Shown here piece after piece: positions 28,501 through 40,500 of a DNA stretch of 64,000 nt. The position numbers and the translations under genes are program-made. The first letter of the stretch is position 1. Each line of letters starts with the position of its first letter. The notes below the pieces were generated by a model. The model was not told where the DNA came from and searched no databases. It saw only the letters and a list, made by a program, of their open reading frames with translations. The DNA is from Macrostomum hystrix (Eukaryota > Platyhelminthes > Macrostomidae). The DNA lies in contig CATNEN010000025.1 of assembly GCA_950097015.1 (NCBI GenBank), positions 7,244,001 through 7,308,000 on the forward strand, written 5' to 3'.

Positions 28501-31500
28501 ATCAGGCTGGCAGTATTTGGCAGTTTAGTTACATCGAAGGTCAGCTGAGTAACACTACCAGGCTGAACAGGTAGTCCGCGACCTCCAGGCAGCACCTCGT
28601 TTCTCTCACCGACTGGGACCTCCTTCTTCTCTGGCAGTTTCTCGACTCTGGTCAGGGCGCTGCGTGGCAGCTCGCCGCTCTCAAACAGTTTCACACTCTT
28701 GCTCAGGCACTGGGCTAGAGTTTCTATCGATATCGTTACTTTGTTTGTTGTTTTCCATTTACTAGAAACTCTAGTAGCTGGAAATGTAGTTCTTCGTCCT
28801 GTTGTTCTTCTTCCAGGCACTGACGTCACTGTATCAGCGGCAGGCGTGCCCGCCTTCCGACTGTTAGTGCCAGCTGTGCTGCGACGAGTAGCTCTCGTTG
28901 TTCTGGCTGACGCTGTCGTCCTTGGCGTCGTTGTTGTCACTGGTCGCTTCTTGAGGCAAACCTTTACATCCAATGTGATCTTCACCGGCTTCTTGGAGTC
29001 TCTTCGAATCCGCACCTCGAGCACATCCGGAGTGCGTCTGGTCGGCGTCAATCGGATCGACTCCAGGTCTTCGCGACTCAAAGGCTCGTCGTCTGGCTGC
29101 TGTGCCCTGCCAACTGGTGTCCTCTCATTTCTGGTCACTTCTGTCACCGTCACTTTTGTGATTCTCTTTGGCTTGTCGGCCGTCACCTTGATCTCGGCGA
29201 CGCGAGAGCCTCTCGGCAGTCTGCTCAGATCGATCCGGATCAGAGTGTCGCCCTTTCTCAACGGCAGGCCAGGTCTGCCTGGCAACAGAGACGTCTTTGC
29301 CGGCTCTTCGTACGGCTCATTCTGAGGTACGCGCTTCACCTCAACAACGTCCTCTGGGCGTAGAACGTTGCTGTCGAATGCCATTTTCTTCGTGCACACG
29401 CGTCTCGGCTTGCCTGTTGTCAGCGCTGGGGTCTTGGTAGTCTTTCCAGTGGTCGTCCTTGTTGTTGTTGTTGTTCCCTGAGACGACTGCCTTCTTGTTG
29501 TCCTTGTTGTGCGTCCAGTTGTTCTTCTTCCAGGCACTGATGGCATGGGGAAGGTCACTGTTTCAGCGGCAGGCGTGCCCGCCTTCCGACTGGTAGTGCC
29601 AGCTGTGCTGCGACGAGTAGCTCTCGTTGTTCTGGCTGACGCTGTCGTCCTTGGCGTCGTTGTTGTCACTGGTCGCTTCTTGAGGCAAACCTTTACCTCC
29701 AATGTGATCTTCACCGGCTTCTTGGAGTCTCTTCGAATGCGCACCTCGAGCACATCCGGAGTGCGTCTGGTCGGCGTCAATCGGATCGACTCCAGGTCTT
29801 CGCGACTCAAAGGCTCGTCGTCTGGCTGCTGTGCCCTGCCAACTGGTGTCCTCTCATTTCTGGTCACTTCTGTCACCGTCACTTTTGTGATTCTCTTTGG
29901 CTTGTCGGCCGTCACCTTGATCTCGGCGACGCGAGAGCCTCTCGGCAGTCTGCTCAGATCGATCCGGATCAGAGTGTCGCCCTTTCTCAACGGCAGGCCA
30001 GGTCTGCCTGGCAACAGAGACGTCTTTGCCGGCTCTTCGTACGGCTCATTCTGAGGTACGCGCTTCACCTCAACAACGTCCTCTGGGCGTAGAACGTTGC
30101 TGTCGAATGCCATTTTCTTCGTGCACACGCGTCTCGGCTTGCCTGTTGTCAGCGCTGGGGTCTCGGTTGTCTTTCCAGTGGTCGTCCTTGTTGTTGTTGT
30201 TGTTCCCTGAGACGACTGCCTTCTTGTTGTCCTTGTTGTGCGTCCAGTTGTTCTTCTTCCAGGCACTGATGGCATGGGGAAGGTCACTGTTTCAGCGGCA
30301 GGCGTGCCCGCCTTCCGACTGGTAGTGCCAGCTGTGCTGCGACGAGTAGCTCTCGTTGTTCTGGCTGACGCTGTCGTCCTTGGCGTCGTTGTTGTCACTG
30401 GTCGCTTCTTGAGGCAAACCTTTACCTCCAATGTGATCTTCACCGGCTTCTTGGAGTCTCTTCGAATGCGCACCTCGAGCACATCCGGAGTGCGTCTGGT
30501 CGGCGTCAATCGGATCGACTCCAGGTCTTCGCGACTCAAAGGCTCGTCGTCTGGCTGCTGTGCCCTGCCAACTGGTGTCCTCTCATTTCTGGTCACTTCT
30601 GTCACCGTCACTTTTGTGATTCTCTTTGGCTTGTCGGCCGTCACCTTGATCTCGGCGACGCGAGAGCCTCTCGGCAGTCTGCTCAGATCGATCCGGATCA
30701 GAGTGTCGCCCTTTCTCAACGGCAGGCCAGGTCTGCCTGGCAACAGAGACGTCTTTGCCGGCTCTTCGTACGGCTCATTCTGAGGTACGCGCTTCACCTC
30801 AACAACGTCCTCTGGGCGTAGAACGTTGCTGTCGAATGCCATTTTCTTCGTGCACACGCGTCTCGGCTTGCCTGTTGTCAGCGCTGGGGTCTTGGTAGTC
30901 TTTCCAGTGGTCGTCCTTGTTGTTGTTGTTGTTCCCTGAGACGACTGCCTTCTTGTTGTCCTTGTTGTGCGTCCAGTTGTTCTTCTTCCAGGCACTGATG
31001 GCATGGGGAAGGTCACTGTTTCAGCGGCAGGCGTGCCCGCCTTCCGACTGGTAGTGCCAGCTGTGCTGCGACGAGTAGCTCTCGTTGTTCTGGCTGACGC
31101 TGTCGTCCTTGGCGTCGTTGTTGTCGCTGGTCGCTTCTTGAGGCAAACCTTTACCTCCAATGTGATCTTCACCGGCTTCTTGGAGTCTCTTCGAATGCGC
31201 ATCTCGAGCACATCCGGAGTGCGTCTGGTCGGCGTCAATCGGATCGACTCCAGGTCTTCGCGACTCAAAGGCTCGTCGTCTGGCTGCTGTGCCCTGCCAA
31301 CCGGTGTCCTCTCATTTCTGGTCACTTCTGTCACCGTCACTTTTGTGATTCTCTTTGGCTTGTCGGCCGTCACTTTGATCTCTGCGACGCGAGAGCCTCT
31401 CGGCAGTCTGCTCAGATCGATCCGGATCAGAGTGTCGCCCTTTCTCAACGGCAGGCCAGGTCTGCCTGGCAACAGAGACGTCTTTGCCGGCTCTTCGTAC

Positions 31501-34500
31501 GGCTCATTCTGAGGTACGCGCTTCACCTCAACAACGTCCTCTGGGCGTAGAACGTTGCTGTCGAATGCCATTTTCTTCGTGCACACGCGTCTCGGCTTGC
31601 CTGTTGTCAGCGCTGGGGTCTTGGTAGTCTTTCCAGTGGTCGTCCTTGTTGTTGTTGTTGTTCCCTGAGACGACTGCCTTCTTGTTGTCCTTGTTGTGCG
31701 TCCAGTTGTTCTTCTTCCAGGCACTGATGGCATGGGGAAGGTCACTGTTTCAGCGGCAGGCGTGCCCGCCTTCCGACTGGTAGTGCCAGCTGTGCTGCGA
31801 CGAGTAGCTCTCGTTGTTCTGGCTGACGCTGTCGTCCTTGGCGTCGTTGTTGTCACTGGTCGCTTCTTGAGGCAAACCTTTACCTCCAATGTGATCTTCA
31901 CCGGCTTCTTGGAGTCTCTTCGAATGCGCACCTCGAGCACATCCGGAGTGCGTCTGGTCGGCGTCAATCGGATCGACTCCAGGTCTTCGCGACTCAAAGG
32001 CTCGTCGTCTGGCTGCTGTGCCCTGCCAACTGGTGTCCTCTCATTTCTGGTCACTTCTGTCACCGTCACTTTTGTGATTCTCTTTGGCTTGTCGGCCGTC
32101 ACCTTGATCTCGGCGTCGCGAGAGCCTCTCGGCAGTCTGCTCAGATCGATCCGGATCAGAGTGTCGCCCTTTCTCAACGGCAGGCCAGGTCTGCCTGGCA
32201 ACAGAGACGTCTTTGCCGGCTCTTCGTACGGCTCATTCTGAGGTACGCGCTTCACCTCAACAACGTCCTCTGGGCGTAGAACGTTGCTGTCGAATGCCAT
32301 TTTCTTCGTGCACACGCGTCTCGGCTTGCCTGTTGTCAGCGCTGGGGTCTTGGTAGTCTTTCCAGTGGTCGTCCTTGTTGTTGTTGTTGTTCCCTGAGAC
32401 GACTGCCTTCTTGTTGTCCTTGTTGTGCGTCCAGTTGTTCTTCTTCCAGGCACTGATGGCATGGGGAAGGTCACTGTTTCAGCGGCAGGCGTGCCCGCCT
32501 TCCGACTGGTAGTGCCAGCTGTGCTGCGACGAGTAGCTCTCGTTGTTCTGGCTGACGCTGTCGTCCTTGGCGTCGTTGTTGTCACTGGTCGCTTCTTGAG
32601 GCAAACCTTTACCTCCAATGTGATCTTCACCGGCTTCTTGGAGTCTCTTCGAATGCGCACCTCGAGCACATCCGGAGTGCGTCTGGTCGGCGTCAATCGG
32701 ATCGACTCCAGGTCTTCGCGACTCAAAGGCTCGTCGTCTGGCTGCTGTGCCCTGCCAACTGGTGTCCTCTCATTTCTGGTCACTTCTGTCACCGTCACTT
32801 TTGTGATTCTCTTTGGCTTGTCGGCCGTCACCTTGATCTCGGCGACGCGAGAGCCTCTCGGCAGTCTGCTCAGATCGATCCGGATCAGAGTGTCGCCCTT
32901 TCTCAACGGCAGGCCAGGTCTGCCTGGCAACAGAGACGTCTTTGCCGGCTCTTCGTACGGCTCATTCTGAGGTACGCGCTTCACCTCAACAACGTCCTCT
33001 GGGCGTAGAACGTTGCTGTCGAATGCCATTTTCTTCGTGCACACGCGTCTCGGCTTGCCTGTTGTCAGCGCTGGGGTCTTGGTAGTCTTTCCAGTGGTCG
33101 TCCTTGTTGTTGTTGTTGTTCCCTGAGACGACTGCCTTCTTGTTGTCCTTGTTATGCGTCCAGTTGTTCTTCTTCCAGGCACTGATGGCATGGGGAAGGT
33201 CACTGTTTCAGCGGCAGGCGTGCCCGCCTTCCGACTGGTAGTGCCAGCTGTGCTGCGACGAGTAGCTCTCGTTGTTCTGGCTGACGCTGTCGTCCTTGGC
33301 GTCGTTGTTGTCACTGGTCGCTTCTTGAGGCAAACCTTTACCTCCAATGTGATCTTCACCGGCTTCTTGGAGTCTCTTCGAATGCGCACCTCGAGCACAT
33401 CCGGAGTGCGTCTGGTCGGCGTCAATCGGATCGACTCCAGGTCTTCGCGACTCAAAGGCTCGTCGTCTGGCTGCTGTGCCCTGCCAACTGGTGTCCTCTC
33501 ATTTCTGGTCACTTCTGTCACCGTCACTTTTGTGATTCTCTTTGGCTTGTCGGCCGTCACCTTGATCTCGGCGACGCGAGAGCCTCTCGGCAGTCTGCTC
33601 AGATCGATCCGGATCAGAGTGTCGCCCTTTCTCAACGGCAGGCCAGGTCTGCCTGGCAACAGAGACGTCTTTGCCGGCTCTTCGTACGGCTCATTCTGAG
33701 GTACGCGCTTCACCTCAACAACGTCCTCTGGGCGTAGAACGTTGCTGTCGAATGCCATTTTCTTCGTGCACACGCGTCTCGGCTTGCCTGTTGTCAGCGC
33801 TGGGGTCTTGGTAGTCTTTCCAGTGGTCGTCCTTGTTGTTGTTGTTGTTCCCTGAGACGACTGCCTTCTTGTTGTCCTTGTTGTGCGTCCAGTTGTTCTT
33901 CTTCCAGGCACTGATGGCATGGGGAAGGTCACTGTTTCAGCGGCAGGCGTGCCCGCCTTCCGACTGGTAGTGCCAGCTGTGCTGCGACGAGTAGCTCTCG
34001 TTGTTCTGGCTGACGCTGTCGTCCTTGGCGTCGTTGTTGTCACTGGTCGCTTCTTGAGGCAAACCTTTACCTCCAATGTGATCTTCACCGGCTTCTTGGA
34101 GTCTCTTCGAATGCGCACCTCGAGCACATCCGGAGTGCGTCTGGTCGGCGTCAATCGGATCGACTCCAGGTCTTCGCGACTCAAAGGCTCGTCGTCTGGC
34201 TGCTGTGCCCTGCCAACTGGTGTCCTCTCATTTCTGGTCACTTCTGTCACCGTCACTTTTGTGATTCTCTTTGGCTTGTCGGCCGTCACCTTGATCTCGG
34301 CGACGCGAGAGCCTCTCGGCAGTCTGCTCAGATCGATCCGGATCAGAGTGTCGCCCTTTCTCAACGGCAGGCCAGGTCTGCCTGGCAACAGAGACGTCTT
34401 TGCCGGCTCTTCGTACGGCTCATTCTGAGGTACGCGCTTCACCTCAACAACGTCCTCTGGGCGTAGAACGTTGCTGTCGAATGCCATTTTCTTCGTGCAC

Positions 34501-37500
34501 ACGCGTCTCGGCTTGCCTGTTGTCAGCGCTGGGGTCTTGGTAGTCTTTCCAGTGGTCGTCCTTGTTGTTGTTGTTGTTCCCTGAGACGACTGCCTTCTTG
34601 TTGTCCTTGTTATGCGTCCAGTTGTTCTTCTTCCAGGCACTGATGGCATGGGGAAGGTCACTGTTTCAGCGGCAGGCGTGCCCGCCTTCCGACTGGTAGT
34701 GCCAGCTGTGCTGCGACGAGTAGCTCTCGTTGTTCTGGCTGACGCTGTCGTCCTTGGCGTCGTTGTTGTCACTGGTCGCTTCTTGAGGCAAACCTTTACC
34801 TCCAATGTGATCTTCACCGGCTTCTTGGAGTCTCTTCGAATGCGCACCTCGAGCACATCCGGAGTGCGTCTGGTCGGCGTCAATCGGATCGACTCCAGGT
34901 CTTCGCGACTCAAAGGCTCGTCGTCTGGCTGCTGTGCCCTGCCAACTGGTGTCCTCTCATTTCTGGTCACTTCTGTCACCGTCACTTTTGTGATTCTCTT
35001 TGGCTTGTCGGCCGTCACCTTGATCTCGGCGACGCGAGAGCCTCTCGGCAGTCTGCTCAGATCGATCCGGATCAGAGTGTCGCCCTTTCTCAACGGCAGG
35101 CCAGGTCTGCCTGGCAACAGAGACGTCTTTGCCGGCTCTTCGTACGGCTCATTCTGAGGTACGCGCTTCACCTCAACAACGTCCTCTGGGCGTAGAACGT
35201 TGCTGTCGAATGCCATTTTCTTCGTGCACACGCGTCTCGGCTTGCCTGTTGTCAGCGCTGGGGTCTTGGTAGTCTTTCCAGTGGTCGTCCTTGTTGTTGT
35301 TGTTGTTCCCTGAGACGACTGCCTTCTTGTTGTCCTTGTTGTGCGTCCAGTTGTTCTTCTTCCAGGCACTGATGGCATGGGGAAGGTCACTGTTTCAGCG
35401 GCAGGCGTGCCCGCCTTCCGACTGGTAGTGCCAGCTGTGCTGCGACGAGTAGCTCTCGTTGTTCTGGCTGACGCTGTCGTCCTTGGCGTCGTTGTTGTCA
35501 CTGGTCGCTTCTTGAGGCAAACCTTTACCTCCAATGTGATCTTCACCGGCTTCTTGGAGTCTCTTCGAATGCGCACCTCGAGCACATCCGGAGTGCGTCT
35601 GGTCGGCGTCAATCGGATCGACTCCAGGTCTTCGCGACTCAAAGGCTCGTCGTCTGGCTGCTGTGCCCTGCCAACTGGTGTCCTCTCATTTCTGGTCACT
35701 TCTGTCACCGTCACTTTTGTGATTCTCTTTGGCTTGTCGGCCGTCACCTTGATCTCGGCGACGCGAGAGCCTCTCGGCAGTCTGCTCAGATCGATCCGGA
35801 TCAGAGTGTCGCCCTTTCTCAACGGCAGGCCAGGTCTGCCTGGCAACAGAGACGTCTTTGCCGGCTCTTCGTACGGCTCATTCTGAGGTACGCGCTTCAC
35901 CTCAACAACGTCCTCTGGGCGTAGAACGTTGCTGTCGAATGCCATTTTCTTCGTGCACACGCGTCTCGGCTTGCCTGTTGTCAGCGCTGGGGTCTTGGTA
36001 GTCTTTCCAGTGGTCGTCCTTGTTGTTGTTGTTGTTCCCTGAGACGACTGCCTTCTTGTTGTCCTTGTTGTGCGTCCAGTTGTTCTTCTTCCAGGCACTG
36101 ATGGCATGGGGAAGGTCACTGTTTCAGCGGCAGGCGTGCCCGCCTTCCGACTGGTAGTGCCAGCTGTGCTGCGACGAGTAGCTCTCGTTGTTCTGGCTGA
36201 CGCTGTCGTCCTTGGCGTCGTTGTTGTCACTGGTCGCTTCTTGAGGCAAACCTTTACCTCCAATGTGATCTTCACCGGCTTCTTGGAGTCTCTTCGAATG
36301 CGCACCTCGAGCACATCCGGAGTGCGTCTGGTCGGCGTCAATCGGATCGACTCCAGGTCTTCGCGACTCAAAGGCTCGTCGTCTGGCTGCTGTGCCCTGC
36401 CAACTGGTGTCCTCTCATTTCTGGTCACTTCTGTCACCGTCACTTTTGTGATTCTCTTTGGCTTGTCGGCCGTCACCTTGATCTCGGCGACGCGAGAGCC
36501 TCTCGGCAGTCTGCTCAGATCGATCCGGATCAGAGTGTCGCCCTTTCTCAACGGCAGGCCAGGTCTGCCTGGCAACAGAGACGTCTTTGCCGGCTCTTCG
36601 TACGGCTCATTCTGAGGTACGCGCTTCACCTCAACAACGTCCTCTGGGCGTAGAACGTTGCTGTCGAATGCCATTTTCTTCGTGCACACGCGTCTCGGCT
36701 TGCCTGTTGTCAGCGCTGGGGTCTTGGTAGTCTTTCCAGTGGTCGTCCTTGTTGTTGTTGTTGTTCCCTGAGACGACTGCCTTCTTGTTGTCCTTGTTGT
36801 GCGTCCAGTTGTTCTTCTTCCAGGCACTGATGGCATGGGGAAGGTCACTGTTTCAGCGGCAGGCGTGCCCGCCTTCCGACTGGTAGTGCCAGCTGTGCTG
36901 CGACGAGTAGCTCTCGTTGTTCTGGCTGACGCTGTCGTCCTTGGCGTCGTTGTTGTCACTGGTCGCTTCTTGAGGCAAACCTTTACCTCCAATGTGATCT
37001 TCACCGGCTTCTTGGAGTCTCTTCGAATGCGCACCTCGAGCACATCCGGAGTGCGTCTGGTCGGCGTCAATCGGATCGACTCCAGGTCTTCGCGACTCAA
37101 AGGCTCGTCGTCTGGCTGCTGTGCCCTGCCAACTGGTGTCCTCTCATTTCTGGTCACTTCTGTCACCGTCACTTTTGTGATTCTCTTTGGCTTGTCGGCC
37201 GTCACCTTGATCTCGGCGACGCGAGAGCCTCTCGGCAGTCTGCTCAGATCGATCCGGATCAGAGTGTCGCCCTTTCTCAACGGCAGGCCAGGTCTGCCTG
37301 GCAACAGAGACGTCTTTGCCGGCTCTTCGTACGGCTCATTCTGAGGTACGCGCTTCACCTCAACAACGTCCTCTGGGCGTAGAACGTTGCTGTCGAATGC
37401 CATTTTCTTCGTGCACACGCGTCTCGGCTTGCCTGTTGTCAGCGCTGGGGTCTTGGTAGTCTTTCCAGTGGTCGTCCTTGTTGTTGTTGTTGTTCCCTGA

Positions 37501-40500
37501 GACGACTGCCTTCTTGTTGTCCTTGTTGTGCGTCCAGTTGTTCTTCTTCCAGGCACTGATGGCATGGGGAAGGTCACTGTTTCAGCGGCAGGCGTGCCCG
37601 CCTTCCGACTGGTAGTGCCAGCTGTGCTGCGACGAGTAGCTCTCGTTGTTCTGGCTGACGCTGTCGTCCTTGGCGTCGTTGTTGTCACTGGTCGCTTCTT
37701 GAGGCAAACCTTTACCTCCAATGTGATCTTCACCGGCTTCTTGGAGTCTCTTCGAATGCGCACCTCGAGCACATCCGGAGTGCGTCTGGTCGGCGTCAAT
37801 CGGATCGACTCCAGGTCTTCGCGACTCAAAGGCTCGTCGTCTGGCTGCTGTGCCCTGCCAACTGGTGTCCTCTCATTTCTGGTCACTTCTGTCACCGTCA
37901 CTTTTGTGATTCTCTTTGGCTTGTCGGCCGTCACCTTGATCTCGGCGACGCGAGAGCCTCTCGGCAGTCTGCTCAGATCGATCCGGATCAGAGTGTCGCC
38001 CTTTCTCAACGGCAGGCCAGGTCTGCCTGGCAACAGAGACGTCTTTGCCGGCTCTTCGTACGGCTCATTCTGAGGTACGCGCTTCACCTCAACAACGTCC
38101 TCTGGGCGTAGAACGTTGCTGTCGAATGCCATTTTCTTCGTGCACACGCGTCTCGGCTTGCCTGTTGTCAGCGCTGGGGTCTTGGTAGTCTTTCCAGTGG
38201 TCGTCCTTGTTGTTGTTGTTGTTCCCTGAGACGACTGCCTTCTTGTTGTCCTTGTTGTGCGTCCAGTTGTTCTTCTTCCAGGCACTGATGGCATGGGGAA
38301 GGTCACTGTTTCAGCGGCAGGCGTGCCCGCCTTCCGACTGGTAGTGCCAGCTGTGCTGCGACGAGTAGCTCTCGTTGTTCTGGCTGACGCTGTCGTCCTT
38401 GGCGTCGTTGTTGTCACTGGTCGCTTCTTGAGGCAAACCTTTACCTCCAATGTGATCTTCACCGGCTTCTTGGAGTCTCTTCGAATGCGCACCTCGAGCA
38501 CATCCGGAGTGCGTCTGGTCGGCGTCAATCGGATCGACTCCAGGTCTTCGCGACTCAAAGGCTCGTCGTCTGGCTGCTGTGCCCTGCCAACTGGTGTCCT
38601 CTCATTTCTGGTCACTTCTGTCACCGTCACTTTTGTGATTCTCTTTGGCTTGTCGGCCGTCACCTTGATCTCGGCGACGCGAGAGCCTCTCGGCAGTCTG
38701 CTCAGATCGATCCGGATCAGAGTGTCGCCCTTTCTCAACGGCAGGCCAGGTCTGCCTGGCAACAGAGACGTCTTTGCCGGCTCTTCGTACGGCTCATTCT
38801 GAGGTACGCGCTTCACCTCAACAACGTCCTCTGGGCGTAGAACGTTGCTGTCGAATGCCATTTTCTTCGTGCACACGCGTCTCGGCTTGCCTGTTGTCAG
38901 CGCTGGGGTCTTGGTAGTCTTTCCAGTGGTCGTCCTTGTTGTTGTTGTTGTTCCCTGAGACGACTGCCTTCTTGTTGTCCTTGTTGTGCGTCCAGTTGTT
39001 CTTCTTCCAGGCACTGATGGCATGGGGAAGGTCACTGTTTCAGCGGCAGGCGTGCCCGCCTTCCGACTGGTAGTGCCAGCTGTGCTGCGACGAGTAGCTC
39101 TCGTTGTTCTGGCTGACGCTGTCGTCCTTGGCGTCGTTGTTGTCACTGGTCGCTTCTTGAGGCAAACCTTTACCTCCAATGTGATCTTCACCGGCTTCTT
39201 GGAGTCTCTTCGAATGCGCACCTCGAGCACATCCGGAGTGCGTCTGGTCGGCGTCAATCGGATCGACTCCAGGTCTTCGCGACTCAAAGGCTCGTCGTCT
39301 GGCTGCTGTGCCCTGCCAACTGGTGTCCTCTCATTTCTGGTCACTTCTGTCACCGTCACTTTTGTGATTCTCTTTGGCTTGTCGGCCGTCACCTTGATCT
39401 CGGCGACGCGAGAGCCTCTCGGCAGTCTGCTCAGATCGATCCGGATCAGAGTGTCGCCCTTTCTCAACGGCAGGCCAGGTCTGCCTGGCAACAGAGACGT
39501 CTTTGCCGGCTCTTCGTACGGCTCATTCTGAGGTACGCGCTTCACCTCAACAACGTCCTCTGGGCGTAGAACGTTGCTGTCGAATGCCATTTTCTTCGTG
39601 CACACGCGTCTCGGCTTGCCTGTTGTCAGCGCTGGGGTCTTGGTAGTCTTTCCAGTGGTCGTCCTTGTTGTTGTTGTTGTTCCCTGAGACGACTGCCTTC
39701 TTGTTGTCCTTGTTGTGCGTCCAGTTGTTCTTCTTCCAGGCACTGATGGCATGGGGAAGGTCACTGTTTCAGCGGCAGGCGTGCCCGCCTTCCGACTGGT
39801 AGTGCCAGCTGTGCTGCGACGAGTAGCTCTCGTTGTTCTGGCTGACGCTGTCGTCCTTGGCGTCGTTGTTGTCACTGGTCGCTTCTTGAGGCAAACCTTT
39901 ACCTCCAATGTGATCTTCACCGGCTTCTTGGAGTCTCTTCGAATGCGCACCTCGAGCACATCCGGAGTGCGTCTGGTCGGCGTCAATCGGATCGACTCCA
40001 GGTCTTCGCGACTCAAAGGCTCGTCGTCTGGCTGCTGTGCCCTGCCAACTGGTGTCCTCTCATTTCTGGTCACTTCTGTCACCGTCACTTTTGTGATTCT
40101 CTTTGGCTTGTCGGCCGTCACCTTGATCTCGGCGACGCGAGAGCCTCTCGGCAGTCTGCTCAGATCGATCCGGATCAGAGTGTCGCCCTTTCTCAACGGC
40201 AGGCCAGGTCTGCCTGGCAACAGAGACGTCTTTGCCGGCTCTTCGTACGGCTCATTCTGAGGTACGCGCTTCACCTCAACAACGTCCTCTGGGCGTAGAA
40301 CGTTGCTGTCGAATGCCATTTTCTTCGTGCACACGCGTCTCGGCTTGCCTGTTGTCAGCGCTGGGGTCTTGGTAGTCTTTCCAGTGGTCGTCCTTGTTGT
40401 TGTTGTTGTTCCCTGAGACGACTGCCTTCTTGTTGTCCTTGTTGTGCGTCCAGTTGTTCTTCTTCCAGGCACTGATGGCATGGGGAAGGTCACTGTTTCA

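Larger units (their letters stand above)
7711..28717 (-). repeat. Array B: 33 tandem copies of a 642-bp (214-residue) coding repeat
   Basis: Units recur every 642 bp, except for two 643-bp steps caused by single inserted bases. Each is a domain of about 155 residues bounded by Cys (QCLRKSVKLF ... ELKAC) followed by a Thr/Pro linker containing SRGTPAAEKLTFPMPSLP. Copies from about 8,150 to 24,000 are essentially identical. Substitutions cluster in the copies nearest array A (about 24,650-28,330). The last copy at the C-terminal end keeps its first part unchanged, but after PKLPKF its final strands are replaced by a diverged segment ending VVSC. By my count a unit has 33 basic and 20 acidic residues. 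The fold resemblance to repeat A (two Cys, LPG-R-GLP turn, closing strands) makes A and B paralogous. Confidence 0.92.
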
